From contig JADJMV010000006.1 in the NCBI GenBank assembly GCA_016709445.1, positions 310,001 through 374,000 on the forward strand: a DNA stretch of 64,000 nucleotides, written 5' to 3'. The notes below the pieces were generated by a model. That model saw nothing but the letters and a program-made list of their open reading frames with translations. It had not been told where the DNA came from and searched no databases. This stretch comes from Phycisphaerales bacterium. GTDB taxonomy: Bacteria; Planctomycetota; Phycisphaerae; Phycisphaerales; UBA1924. Position 1 is the stretch's first letter, and each line of letters begins with the position of its first letter. This document shows, one piece after another, positions 9,481 through 18,273 of this stretch. The position numbers and the translations under genes are program-made.

Positions 9481-11443
9481 ATGCCCGAAACCGGCCAAAC
9501 CCCGGGCTCTCAGGCGCCAGACGCGGCGAGCGGTCGGATTGCGCGCCTGCCGACGCTTCTGGTTAACCAGATCGCGGCCGGCGAGGTGGTGGAGCGACCG
9601 GCGAGCGTCGTCAAGGAACTCTTGGAGAACGCGCTCGACGCGGGGGCGACGAGGATCCGCGTCGAACTCGAAGCCGGCGGTGTGGAGCTGGTTCGAGTGA
9701 CGGACGATGGGTGTGGGATCGCATCGGGGGAACTGCCGCTGGCGATAGCTCCCCATGCGACGAGCAAGATTGCCTCTGCGATTGACCTCGATCGGATCGC
9801 GACGTTTGGCTTTCGGGGCGAGGCGTTGGCATCGATCGCGTCGGTCTCGCGGATGGTGATTCGATCGCGGACGGCGTCGAGCGCCGGCGCGTGGCAGATC
9901 GAGGTTGAGGGGGACGTCTCCGGTGAGCCGCGACCGGCCTCCGGGTCGGTTGGGACGAGTGTGAGTGTGCGGAATCTGTTTTTCAATACACCGGCGCGGC
10001 GGAAGTTCCTGCGGACGGCGGGGACCGAGAAGACTCGGTGCCTGGACGTGGTGCGGGAGTGCGCTATGGCGCACTCGGGTGTCGCCTTTGAGGCTTTGGT
10101 CGACGGGAAAGTGACGCTCGACCTGCCTCCGGGCCAGGGTCCTCGTGAGCGGGGCGCTGGCGGTCCTTGGGACGGAACTGGCGGACCAAGTGATGGAGGT
10201 GATGGCCGACCGTTTCGACGATGCGCGCGGGCTGTCGTTGTGGGGGCTGGTCGGCAAGCCGGCGATCGCGAGGGCCACGGCGCGGACGCAGCACCTGTTT
10301 GTGAACGGTCGGGCCGTGCGGGACCGAACGGTCCAGCACGCGCTCGGCGAGGCGTTTCGAGGATTGACCGAGCCGGGGCGGTATCCAACGGCTGTGTTGA
10401 TGCTCGAGCTTTCGCCCGAGGGCGTTGATGTGAACGTCCACCCGCAGAAGGCGGAGGTCCGGTTCCGTGATCAGTCGATGGTGCACTCCGTGGTCCTGCG
10501 GGCGGTCCGTGAGGCCCTCGCAAGAGCCGATCTCACACCCGGGTTCTCGCCCGGGATGAGAACCGGGGGCCGATTTGGCGAGGCGACCGAGGTCCTCCCG
10601 GGCGGCACGGGGGTCGGCGCGGCGAGGGGGTTCGTTGACTTCTTCCGGCGGGAAATCCCGGCGCAGACAAACAACCGGCTGAGCTATGAGGCGGTGCGCG
10701 AGGCAATCGACCGCGTCGAGCGGGCCGGGGTGCGACCGGAGGGGTCTGGCGGGGCGCCCCGCGAGGGGGCCGAACTCGGACTCGTTCCAGGCTCCGGTGG
10801 GGGCGAGGGTGCGGGTCCGGGCGCGGCGTCACCGGGGGAGGACCAGTTGATGCCACGTCCCCAGCCGGCGAGGCGTGTGCTGCAGGTCCACAACAGCTAT
10901 CTCGTGACCCAGGACGAGGAGGGGGTCCTGATCGTCGATCAGCACGCGCTGCACGAGCGAGTCATGTTCGAGCTCTTGCTCGAGCGCGTTTCGCGGGGCG
11001 CTCTCGAGAGCCAGCGGCTGCTGGTGCCCGCGCTGGTGGAGACGAGCCCGGAGCGGGTGGAACGCTTGGGGGAACTCGGACCGCTCTTGGAACAGATCGG
11101 GATCGTGGCCGAGCCGATGGGACCCCGTGCGATCGGCGTGCACGCGTTCGCCACGTTCCTGTTCGAGCGCGGCGTGGATCCCGTCGAGTTCATGGGCGAA
11201 CTTCTCGACCGCGCGGAGGGCGAAGGCCTTTCCCCCGACGGCGAGGAGGCGATGCGGGACGTCCTCGACATGATGGCGTGCAAGGCCGCGGTGAAGGCGG
11301 GGGACCGGATGAGCGATGGCGAGCTGCAGGCGCTGCTCGACCTGCGGGGAGAGGTGGAGCGGTCGAGCAACTGCCCGCACGGGCGGCCGACGACCATCCG
11401 GCTCTCGATCAGCGATCTCGAACGGCTGTTCGGGCGGAGCTAG
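9481..11443 (+). CDS. mutL: DNA mismatch repair protein MutL (frameshifted in this sequence)
   Basis: MutL couples mismatch recognition by MutS to strand incision. The N-terminal GHKL ATPase is complete, with NQIAAGEVVERP, DNGxG-equivalent DDGCGI and the GFRGEALASI loop. The C-terminal half contains DQHALHERVMFE, the metal-binding endonuclease motif DQHA(X)2E(X)4E, together with ACKAAVKAG and SSNCPHGRP, so this is the nicking type used by bacteria without MutH. The two halves are in different frames: the first frame is correct to about 10152 and the second from about 10154. Removing one G from the run at 10151-10154 restores one protein of about 653 residues. No other decay is visible, so I treat this as a sequencing error rather than a pseudogene. 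The ATG at 9481 is chosen over a GTG at 9463. Confidence 0.93.
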
Positions 11444-11454
11444 AGGGAGCACCC

Positions 11455-12834
11455 GTGGGCAAGGACGCGATGGAGGCGGACGTGGGGCAGGCGGGCACGG
11501 CGGATCCGCTCGCCGATCAGGGGCCGAGGGGGCGGAAGCGTGCGGTGCTCGCGCTCCTCGCGTGGCTGGGGGTGGCTGCGCTTTGGGCGTGGTTCCTGCA
11601 CCGGATGTGGCGGGGCGCGGTCCAGACGGAAACCGGTGACTTCAACGACTTCTTCTACGCCGCCGAGGCGCTCCGGCACGGCGGCGACCCCTACGCCTCC
11701 GGGCGCGGCGGATACCTCTACCCACCCTTGATGGCCTGGGTGCTCGAGTCGATCTCCTGGCTCGGGCTCGTGCGAGCGGGCGTCGCCTGGGGGATCGTCA
11801 ATTTCCTCCTGACGCTCGCGTGCCTTGCGCTCAGTGTTCGGGCGACCGCGCGGGCGCTCCGCGGCCCGTGCGACGCGCTCACGGTCGGTGTGGTTTGGCT
11901 GGCGGCGATGGCGCTCACGATCGGGCCGATCCAGGCCGAGTTCGAGCACGGCCAGACCGACGCCGTGGTCCTCCTGGGACTATGCCTTGGGGTGGTGCTC
12001 ATCGATCGGGCGCCGGCCCTGGCGGGATTCGCGCTGGGGCTCTCGCTTCTTGTCAAACACCATGTGGTGGTTGTGCTCGCGTATCTGCTCGTGCGCCGCC
12101 GATGGATGGCGAGCGCAGGCATGCTGGTCGGCGGTTTGGTGTTCGCGTTCGTGCCCGCCGTGCAGCTGGGGGTCGCCAAGACCGGGGCATTTCTCGCCCA
12201 ATCGTACGGCTATCTGCTCAATCTCTTCGGAGGGGAAGGGGCGCCCAAGGGCGTCAATCTGCACCCGATCACATGGGAGTTGAGCATCTCGGTGACGAGC
12301 GCGTTCGCGAGGTTTTTCGACCGCCCCGGCGGCCCGCCGATGACGCTCGTCGGGGCCGCAACCCTCCCTGTGGCCGCGGCGGTCTTCCTCGCGACCTGGT
12401 GGATCTATAAGCGTCAGGGCGTGCCGATGCTCATGGACCGCGGGCCGCGTGCGGACCGCGATCGGGCGGCGGTGGTGCTCCTGGAATGGTGCGGCGTGAT
12501 CGTGGGCTTGCTGGCATTCAGCCCGCAATCGATTACACGCCACACGTTCATCCTGATCCCCGTGCACGTGCTGGCGGCCTACATCCTGGTGGTGAAGCGC
12601 CGGGGCGTCGTGCGGTGGCCGCTTCTGGTGGGGGTCGTTGGGTACCAACTCGCGGCGAGGCTGCCGCCGGGCGAGGAAGCGTTCCGAAGGGCGCTCGAGG
12701 CGTGGCGGTACGTGAGCGGGGCCACGTGGTTCTTGCTCGCGATGTGGCTCGGCCTCGTCTGGAGCACACTGAGCTTCGCGAGCCGAGGCGGCGCGGTCAC
12801 AAGATCGTCGGCGCCGGCGAAGCCGGGAGCGTGA
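11455..12834 (+). CDS. GT87-type (DUF2029) membrane glycosyltransferase
   Basis: The 459-residue product is a polytopic membrane protein with about ten hydrophobic segments. The first extracytoplasmic loop has the acidic pattern GDFNDFFYAAEALRHGGDPY followed by YLYPPL, characteristic of the GT87 family, whose studied members transfer mannose or other sugars from polyprenyl-phosphate donors. Substrate here is unknown. The GTG at 11455 has a GGGAG sequence seven bases upstream; an ATG at 11470 is possible. It begins 11 bases after mutL and overlaps the end of the convergent family 2 glycosyltransferase by 38 bases. That neighbour resembles enzymes making polyprenyl-phosphate sugars, so the two may act in one glycan pathway. 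Confidence 0.82.
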   Translation: MGKDAMEADVGQAGTADPLADQGPRGRKRAVLALLAWLGVAALWAWFLHRMWRGAVQTETGDFNDFFYAAEALRHGGDPYASGRGGYLYPPLMAWVLESISWLGLVRAGVAWGIVNFLLTLACLALSVRATARALRGPCDALTVGVVWLAAMALTIGPIQAEFEHGQTDAVVLLGLCLGVVLIDRAPALAGFALGLSLLVKHHVVVVLAYLLVRRRWMASAGMLVGGLVFAFVPAVQLGVAKTGAFLAQSYGYLLNLFGGEGAPKGVNLHPITWELSISVTSAFARFFDRPGGPPMTLVGAATLPVAAAVFLATWWIYKRQGVPMLMDRGPRADRDRAAVVLLEWCGVIVGLLAFSPQSITRHTFILIPVHVLAAYILVVKRRGVVRWPLLVGVVGYQLAARLPPGEEAFRRALEAWRYVSGATWFLLAMWLGLVWSTLSFASRGGAVTRSSAPAKPGA

Positions 12835-13654
12835 CCACGAGCGGCGGCTCGGGCCTGGGTTCGATCGTCGACGCAGGCAGGGTGACGGGAAGCCGGGTCA
12901 CGACGCGGGCGAGGTCCGCGCGGCGGGCACGGATGCTCCACGCGCGGCGCAGCATGCGTAGGCCGTCGGAGACGGGGCTCACCTGGCCGCCGTCCTGATG
13001 GGTCCAGGCGATCCCGACCTCGGCGACGCGGAGCCCGCAGGCGCGAGCAATGAGCAGGTGTTCGAGGTCGAACGCATAGCCATCTTCTGTGGCATGGCGG
13101 GCGATCTCTCCGGCGAGGTCGGCGCGGTAGAGCTTGAAGCCGCACTGGGTGTCGGTGAGGAGGTTGAGGCCCATGGCCCGGAGCGAGGCCTTGAAGAGCA
13201 GTCCGGTCAGCCTGCGAGAGGTCACGGCGTGCACAACCGACCCGGGGGCCACGCGGCTGCCCGCGACGAGTCCGACACCAGGCTTGGCCTGCGCGACGAG
13301 CTTCTCCGCTTCGCGGATCGTCGCGGCGTTGTCGGCATCCATGATGAGACGCCAATTCCCGGCGGCGGCGCTGAGGCCCGTGCGCACGGCCGCGCCCTTG
13401 CCCCGGTTCAGGCGGTGTCGCAGGAGCCGCACGGAGCGGAGGGAGCCGACGGGCACTTCGGTGAGGAAGGGTTCGACGGTGGGGATGGTCTCGTCGGGCG
13501 AGCCGTCGTCGACCAGTACGATCTCGGACGGGCAAGCTCCGGCCGTGAGGAGCGGCACGGCATCGAGGAGCGTGGCGCGGATGCGGCGTGCCTCGCGGAA
13601 CATCGGTATGACAACCGAGAGTTCCGGCGGGGCTTGGTGGTCCGACTGGTCCAT
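12797..13654 (-). CDS. Family 2 glycosyltransferase, dolichyl-phosphate mannose synthase-like
   Basis: The 285-residue product has a GT-A fold of the DPM1/Alg5 type: LSVVIPMFREARRI at the start, the VDDGSPDET nucleotide-binding strand, and the metal-binding MDADNA motif. TDTQCGFKLY is the conserved acceptor-side block of polyprenyl-phosphate hexose synthases. No C-terminal membrane helices are present. An AGAGGA ribosome binding site lies just before the ATG. Its likely product, a sugar linked to a lipid phosphate, would serve the neighbouring GT87 enzyme; this link is inferred from family and position only. Confidence 0.85.
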   Translation of the reverse strand: MDQSDHQAPPELSVVIPMFREARRIRATLLDAVPLLTAGACPSEIVLVDDGSPDETIPTVEPFLTEVPVGSLRSVRLLRHRLNRGKGAAVRTGLSAAAGNWRLIMDADNAATIREAEKLVAQAKPGVGLVAGSRVAPGSVVHAVTSRRLTGLLFKASLRAMGLNLLTDTQCGFKLYRADLAGEIARHATEDGYAFDLEHLLIARACGLRVAEVGIAWTHQDGGQVSPVSDGLRMLRRAWSIRARRADLARVVTRLPVTLPASTIEPRPEPPLVVTLPASPAPTIL

Positions 13655-13667
13655 AGATCCTCTACGT

Positions 13668-13688
13668 CCCGGGGCGGGCCGCCCCGGG
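13668..13688 (-). terminator. GC-rich hairpin between pgk and the glycosyltransferase gene
   Basis: A near-perfect palindrome of about ten base pairs (CCCGGGGCGG / CCGCCCCGGG type) occupies most of the gap between the pgk stop and the next gene's ribosome binding site. No T-tract follows it, so it may slow or partly end transcription, or stabilise the pgk mRNA 3' end, rather than act as a classical terminator. Confidence 0.35.
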
Positions 13689-13725
13689 GCCCGACGGCCC
13701 CAACGGGACGAGGATATGGGAACCG

Positions 13726-14925
13726 TCAGGCGTTGTCGAGCAGATCCACCGCCTGGAAGGGCTTCCCCTCGAGCATTTCGAGGCTCGCACCTCCCCCGGT
13801 CGAGACGTGCGTCAGCTTGGAGGCAACGCCAAACTTCTCCGCGGCGGCCGCCGAATCGCCGCCGCCGACGATGCTGATCGCGCCGTGGGCGGTGGCTTCG
13901 GCCATCGCCATGGCGACCTGCTCGGTGCCGACGCCGAAGGGACCCCACTCGAAAACGCCCATGGGCCCATTCCAGACAATCGTCTTCGCCTCGCGAATGA
14001 CCTTCGAGAACTGGCCCTGGGTCTTGGGCCCGATATCCAGCCCGATGTAGCCCTGCTTGATGTTGTCCTCGAAGACGTGGATCTCGCCGCCGTGCTCGAG
14101 GAATTCGGTGGAGCAGACGTGATCGCAGGGCAGGTGGAGCTGACATCCGAGGTGGGAAGCCTGCTCGATCATCTTCTTCGCGTCCGCGAGGTGCGCGGTA
14201 TCGACGCGGCTCGCGCCGACCTCGTGTCCGAGGGCCTTGAGGAAGGTGTAGGCCATGGCCCCGCCGACGATGACGTGGTCGGCCTTCGGGAGCAGGTTCG
14301 CGATGGCGCCGATTTTGTCGGACACCTTGGCGCCGCCCAAAATGACGACCAAGGGCTTGGCCGGCCGGGCGAGGGCCTCGTGGAGAAACTTGATCTCCTT
14401 CTCGACGAGGAAGCCCACGACGCGCGGACACGAGCCCATGGCAAGGGGCACGGCGACCATGGAGGCGTCGGCACGGTGGCACGTACCGAAGGCGTCGTTG
14501 ACGTAGACGTCGCCGTAGGCGGCCAGCTTGGCCGCGAACGTCGGATCCCCCTTCTTCTCGGCCTTGTGGAAGCGGAGGTTCTCCAGGAGGAGCACGTCGC
14601 CATCCTTCATGGCCGCGACGGCATCCCCGGCGGTGATGCAGTCGTTGGTGGGGAATGCAACGGGCTTGCCGAGCAGTTCGGCGAGTCGGTTGGCGGCGGG
14701 TCGGAGCGAGAATTGGTCCTCGAATCCGACCCCTTCGGGCCGGCCGAGGTGGGACATCAGGACCGCGCGGCCGCCGCGCTCGGTGATGCTCTTGATGGTG
14801 GGGAGGGCTTCCCGGATGCGACGGTCATCGGTGATGACGCCGCCGTCGAGCGGGACGTTGAAATCGACCCGGACGAGGACGCGCTTGCCCTTGACGTCGA
14901 CGTTTCGGATGGTCTGCTTTGCCAT
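13726..14925 (-). CDS. pgk: Phosphoglycerate kinase
   Basis: Pgk interconverts 1,3-bisphosphoglycerate plus ADP and 3-phosphoglycerate plus ATP in glycolysis and gluconeogenesis. The 399-residue product is the normal length. Visible family blocks include RVDFNVPLDGG, the basic SHLGRPEG substrate site, LLENLRFH, NDAFGTCHRA, LGGAKVSDKI and the nucleotide-site GGGDSAAA followed by STGGGASLE. It is an ordinary, intact enzyme. It follows atpH in the same direction at the position where atpA would stand in a standard atp operon, putting a substrate-level ATP-forming enzyme next to the Fo genes. Confidence 0.98.
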   Translation of the reverse strand: MAKQTIRNVDVKGKRVLVRVDFNVPLDGGVITDDRRIREALPTIKSITERGGRAVLMSHLGRPEGVGFEDQFSLRPAANRLAELLGKPVAFPTNDCITAGDAVAAMKDGDVLLLENLRFHKAEKKGDPTFAAKLAAYGDVYVNDAFGTCHRADASMVAVPLAMGSCPRVVGFLVEKEIKFLHEALARPAKPLVVILGGAKVSDKIGAIANLLPKADHVIVGGAMAYTFLKALGHEVGASRVDTAHLADAKKMIEQASHLGCQLHLPCDHVCSTEFLEHGGEIHVFEDNIKQGYIGLDIGPKTQGQFSKVIREAKTIVWNGPMGVFEWGPFGVGTEQVAMAMAEATAHGAISIVGGGDSAAAAEKFGVASKLTHVSTGGGASLEMLEGKPFQAVDLLDNA

Positions 14926-15005
14926 GGGGTGCCCGCCTTGGCGCCGCCGAACGGATTCACCCGAGCGGGGCGGCGAGCGAGCCCGGGCGAGAGCATCCTG
15001 GAATT

Positions 15006-15623
15006 CTAGTCGCCGGAGTTGTCGATGATGCGTCCGGCCCGGGCGCGGATTTCGGCGGCGCCCGCGGAGGAGAGCTTGTCGCGCATGCGCTGGAGCCGGG
15101 AGGCGATGGAGGCGTCGACCAATTGGTCACCGATGCGGAACTTGATGCCCCCGATCATCGCTTCGTCGGTGTAGGGGTGGACGACGACATCCTTGGCGAG
15201 GATCGTCTGGAGCCGGGACTTGATGCCCTGCAACTCCGCGACATCGACCGGTGCTGCGGTATAGACATCCACCTCGATGCGCCCGAACCGCACCTGAACG
15301 AGGGCATCGTAGGCTGCGACGATCGCCACCAAGTGACCAAGCCGTCGCTTCTGGTTCAGGACGAGCAGGAACCGAAGCACCAGGTCGTCGCAGCGCCCGG
15401 AGAAGATCGCACGGAGCGATTCCGCCCTCGCGGAGACGCCGAGGACGCGCGAGGCAAAGAACTCGCCGAAACTCTTGTCCGAGCGGGCGAGCTCCAGGAT
15501 GTCCTCGAGCTGCCCGAGGATGGCCTCGATGCGCTCGCGCCCGCCCTGCTCGTCGGCGAGTTCGAGGAGGCTTCGCGCGTAGACGTTGGCGAGCGCGTCG
15601 GGTTGGGTGTCGATGAGGGGCAT
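15006..15623 (-). CDS. atpH: F-type ATP synthase delta subunit (OSCP)
   Basis: The delta subunit forms part of the peripheral stalk, tying the top of F1 to the b subunits. The 205-residue product shows the usual N-terminal helical domain (NVYARSLLELADEQG) and the C-terminal motif region (VVVHPYTDEAMIGGIKFRIGDQLVDASI) typical of this poorly conserved subunit. A GGAG site lies eight bases before the ATG. It is the last atp gene of this cluster; pgk follows instead of atpA. Confidence 0.93.
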   Translation of the reverse strand: MPLIDTQPDALANVYARSLLELADEQGGRERIEAILGQLEDILELARSDKSFGEFFASRVLGVSARAESLRAIFSGRCDDLVLRFLLVLNQKRRLGHLVAIVAAYDALVQVRFGRIEVDVYTAAPVDVAELQGIKSRLQTILAKDVVVHPYTDEAMIGGIKFRIGDQLVDASIASRLQRMRDKLSSAGAAEIRARAGRIIDNSGD

Positions 15624-15677
15624 GTGTCGCTCCGTCGGGTCGGTCGGTGCGTCAGTTCGCGGCGCTCTGCAGCTCGG

Positions 15678-16259
15678 TCAGGATTCCTCCACGAGCCGGG
15701 CGTGATCCGCGGCGTTCACCTCGCGTCCGAGGATCTTGGCGGCGATGTCCGTGGCCATCGCGGTGGCGTTGGCGTAAATCTCATTGAGCGCGGCACGCTT
15801 GGCGGCCTCGATGTCGCGGCGGGCCTTGTCGCGGAGCTCGCCGAGCTCAATGTCGGCCTTGGCCTTGAGATCGGCCGCGAGCTTCTGCTGCTGGGCGCGG
15901 GTGTCCTCCAGCATCTTGTGGGCCTCCGCGCGAGCCTGCGCGAGGGAGGCCTGGTAGCTCTCGAGGGCCGCGGCGGCCTGCTTGCGGGCGGCGGCGGCGG
16001 CCTCGATCTCGTCCTTGATCTTGTTGGCGCGGTCGTCCAGGCCCGCGGCGATCGAGGGCCACACCTTGGCGCCCAACACGAAGAGCACCAGGAAGAAGAC
16101 CACCAGCGCGGTGATGCCCGTGGCCAGGCCTTGCTGGACCGTGGGGATCGCGCCGACCTCTTCATGGCCCGTGGCGTGCTCCTGCACAGCGAGGAGGGCT
16201 TGGGCGGGCACGGTGCAGGCGAGCAGGACGGCGATTCGCTGGAGCGCGTTGCGGCTCAT
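15678..16259 (-). CDS. atpF: F-type ATP synthase b subunit
   Basis: The b subunit anchors the peripheral stalk in the membrane. The 193-residue product has a membrane helix at about residues 47-66 followed by a long, Ala/Lys/Glu-rich coiled coil (for example AAAAARKQAAAALESYQ) as the family requires. Before the helix there is an extra N-terminal stretch of about 40 residues that starts MSRNALQRIAVLLACTVPAQA and looks like a cleavable signal peptide. A GGAG site precedes the ATG at 16259. The signal-like extension resembles the one on AtpE next door. Confidence 0.93.
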   Translation of the reverse strand: MSRNALQRIAVLLACTVPAQALLAVQEHATGHEEVGAIPTVQQGLATGITALVVFFLVLFVLGAKVWPSIAAGLDDRANKIKDEIEAAAAARKQAAAALESYQASLAQARAEAHKMLEDTRAQQQKLAADLKAKADIELGELRDKARRDIEAAKRAALNEIYANATAMATDIAAKILGREVNAADHARLVEES

Positions 16260-16313
16260 TCTGATCTCCGGAGGCCCCGGCGGGGCTCGTGAGAGGTTGG
16301 GACCGGATCGAAG

Positions 16314-16343
16314 CCCCGCCGCGCCGGTTGGGGCGCGGCGGGG
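16314..16343 (-). promoter_or_regulatory. Perfect 12-bp hairpin between atpE and atpF
   Basis: The arms CCCCGCCGCGCC (16314-16325) and GGCGCGGCGGGG (16332-16343) are exact inverted repeats with a six-base loop, located in the atpE-atpF intergenic gap. No T-tract follows in the direction of transcription. Such a structure after the c-subunit gene could stabilise the upstream atpE mRNA or attenuate downstream transcription. This would fit the need for many more c than b subunits. The regulatory role is inferred. Confidence 0.5.
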
Positions 16344-16362
16344 TGTGTGCTGGAGGTCGGCA

Positions 16363-16692
16363 TTACTTGGCGAGGAAGCCGACGGCGACGGCGAAGAGGG
16401 TCGCACCCTCGATCAGCGCGGCCGCGAGAATCATGTTGATCTGGATCTTGCCGGCGGCTTCGGGCTGGCGGGCGATGGACTCCACGGCGCCCTTGCCGGT
16501 GAGGCCGATGCCGAGGCCGCCGCCGACGACGGCGACGCCGGCGCCGAGGACGGCCAGACCCTTGCCGACGCTGGCGCCCGCAGCTGCGGCGGCGGCACCC
16601 TCGTTGCCCTGGGCCATGGCGGCGGCGGGGCCGAGGATCGCCATGGTGGCGGAGGCGAGGAGGATGGACTTGGTGAGGTTCCTGAGGTTCAT
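16363..16692 (-). CDS. atpE: F-type ATP synthase c subunit with N-terminal signal-like extension
   Basis: The c subunit forms the ion-carrying ring of Fo. The 109-residue product ends in a standard two-helix hairpin: a glycine-rich helix 1, the polar loop ARQPEAAGK (about residues 74-82), and helix 2 with the essential carboxylate Glu95 in ALIEGATLFA. The residues next to Glu95 lack the Ser/Thr pair of sodium-type rings, so proton use is likely. Residues 1-27 form a signal-peptide-like segment ending AAAMAQ, which the usual 75-85 residue protein does not have. The ATG at 16692 has AAGGAA upstream; a longer frame exists but adds no recognisable sequence. Confidence 0.95.
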   Translation of the reverse strand: MNLRNLTKSILLASATMAILGPAAAMAQGNEGAAAAAAGASVGKGLAVLGAGVAVVGGGLGIGLTGKGAVESIARQPEAAGKIQINMILAAALIEGATLFAVAVGFLAK

Positions 16693-16760
16693 GCTGCTTT
16701 CCTTTCGGGACTCGTCGCGAGCGTTGAGACAGTTGCCGCTCGTGGCGGCGGGCCCGTTAT

Positions 16761-17687
16761 TCACGCCGCTGCATGGGCGTGCTCGTGGCCGTGGGCATGG
16801 CCGTGCTCGTCTCCGTGGCCATGCTCGTCGTGGTGATCCATAAGGGAGATAAACACGCTGGTCAGGAACATGAAGATGAACGCCTGAAGGAAGGCGACGA
16901 AGAGCTCGAGGAGCATGATCGCGAAGGCGCCGGCGACAGAGATGATGGTGACCGGGGCCTTCACGGCGATCCCCATATTCCAGACGGCGCCGACGAAGCC
17001 GAGGAGCGTCGCGAGGAGGATGTGACCGGCGGTCATGTTCGCGAACAGACGCACGGCCAGCGCAACGGGCTTGATGACGATCTGGCCCAGGAACTCGAGG
17101 ATGAAAATCATCCAGGCGACGAACCAGGGAGCCCCGCCGGTCATGTGGCTGAAGTAGCCGCCGATACCCAGGCGGGAGATCGCGGCGATGTTGAAGACGA
17201 ACATGGCGATGACGGCGAGGAGTCCGGTCACGAAGATGTTCTGGGTCGCGGTGCCGCCGATGGGCGTGGCATGCTTGGCGGCGAGGCTCGGAAAGAAGAG
17301 ATGGATCGTGTCCATGATGGGCACGAGTCCGAGGAGGTTGTTGACGAGGATGAAGAAAAAGATGGTCCAGAGAAAGGGCATGAGGCGGTCGGTCCGATCA
17401 CCCAGGAGCGGGCGGGCGACCTCCTCTCGGAGATAGACGCAGATGACCTCGATCATGTGGGCAAAGCGGTTGCGGGTGACGTAGGCCTCGGCGCCCTCGC
17501 TCTCGGGGCCCGTCGCGACGCGCTTGGCAACCCACATCATGCCGAAGATCAGGATCAGGGCGCTCAGCACCAGATTCCCCTGATTGCCCGACCAGAGCCA
17601 GAAGCCGTTCGGCAGCTTCCAGAACACATGGTTCCACACGTGGGCGGAGGGGTCGGTCTCGGCGAGCATGAAGAAGCCGCTCAGCAT
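16761..17687 (-). CDS. atpB: F-type ATP synthase a subunit with His-rich tail
   Basis: The a subunit holds the two proton half-channels against the c ring. The 308-residue product has about six membrane helices. KPVALAVRLFANMTAGHILL contains the essential arginine. PFLWTIFFFILVNNLLGLVP is the conserved earlier helix. The last 24 residues are an unusual tail of alternating His, Gly, Asp and Glu after SLMDHH, which could bind divalent metal ions. The ATG at 17687 overlaps the stop of the upstream AtpI-like gene (ATGCTGA), indicating translational coupling. An internal start at 17669 is possible but would remove the overlap. Confidence 0.94.
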   Translation of the reverse strand: MLSGFFMLAETDPSAHVWNHVFWKLPNGFWLWSGNQGNLVLSALILIFGMMWVAKRVATGPESEGAEAYVTRNRFAHMIEVICVYLREEVARPLLGDRTDRLMPFLWTIFFFILVNNLLGLVPIMDTIHLFFPSLAAKHATPIGGTATQNIFVTGLLAVIAMFVFNIAAISRLGIGGYFSHMTGGAPWFVAWMIFILEFLGQIVIKPVALAVRLFANMTAGHILLATLLGFVGAVWNMGIAVKAPVTIISVAGAFAIMLLELFVAFLQAFIFMFLTSVFISLMDHHDEHGHGDEHGHAHGHEHAHAAA

Positions 17688-18124
17688 GTTGGGTTCGACT
17701 CCTGCGCGAGGCTCGCGGCCCCGTGCTTTCGGCGTTCGGCTGCGGAGAGCACCGCCACGGCGATCGCCGACTCGGCGACCAGCGCGGTGACGGCGCCGGC
17801 GAGCATCCCGAACCATACCGGGCGGTTGGGTTGGCCGGCCAATTCGGTGAGCACCACGGCGCCCGCGAGCAGCGCAATCATGCGGAGGATCGAGGCCCCC
17901 AGCACCGCGAGGCCGAACCGCTCGGTGGTGTGTGTGAGCGAGGGGAGCAGGCCCGTGAGCGAGAGCGCGCCGACGAGGACTGCCGTGATCACCGGGGCGC
18001 GGGTGTGGTCGTCCACCGCAGCGGAAGCGACGAACGCACAGCCCGCGGCCAGGATCGCGATCACGCCCATCGCGGCCGCGTAGAGCGATCGGGGGGGCTG
18101 GTTGTCAACGATCGCCGACACCAC
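17681..18124 (-). CDS. AtpI-like small membrane protein of the atp operon
   Basis: The product of about 147 residues contains four hydrophobic segments and nothing else conserved. Position between atpZ and atpB and the four-helix size match ATP synthase subunit I (AtpI), a protein thought to assist assembly of the c ring, but sequence similarity in this family is too weak to be decisive. Two adjacent GTG codons (18124 and 18121) are the likely start; a methionine start further in would remove the first helix's flank. The stop lies inside the atpB start region, so translation of the two is coupled. Confidence 0.6.
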   Translation of the reverse strand: MVSAIVDNQPPRSLYAAAMGVIAILAAGCAFVASAAVDDHTRAPVITAVLVGALSLTGLLPSLTHTTERFGLAVLGASILRMIALLAGAVVLTELAGQPNRPVWFGMLAGAVTALVAESAIAVAVLSAAERRKHGAASLAQESNPTC

Positions 18125-18273
18125 GCGCTGGGGCTCCTGTTGGGGACGATTCAGGCTTCGGCGTCGGGCACGTCCGAGGCCTCCGGCAGAGGGGGCAAAG
18201 GATAGACCTTCTGCGCAATTCCGGCAAGCGGCGGAGCGGCTCAGGGAAGGGGTCTGTTGGTCCCGTTCGCCCG

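Noticed and set aside
10145..11443. The second half of mutL as a separate gene starting at a GTG
   Set aside because: Its sequence continues the MutL ATPase domain in mid-domain, and one base restores a single protein.
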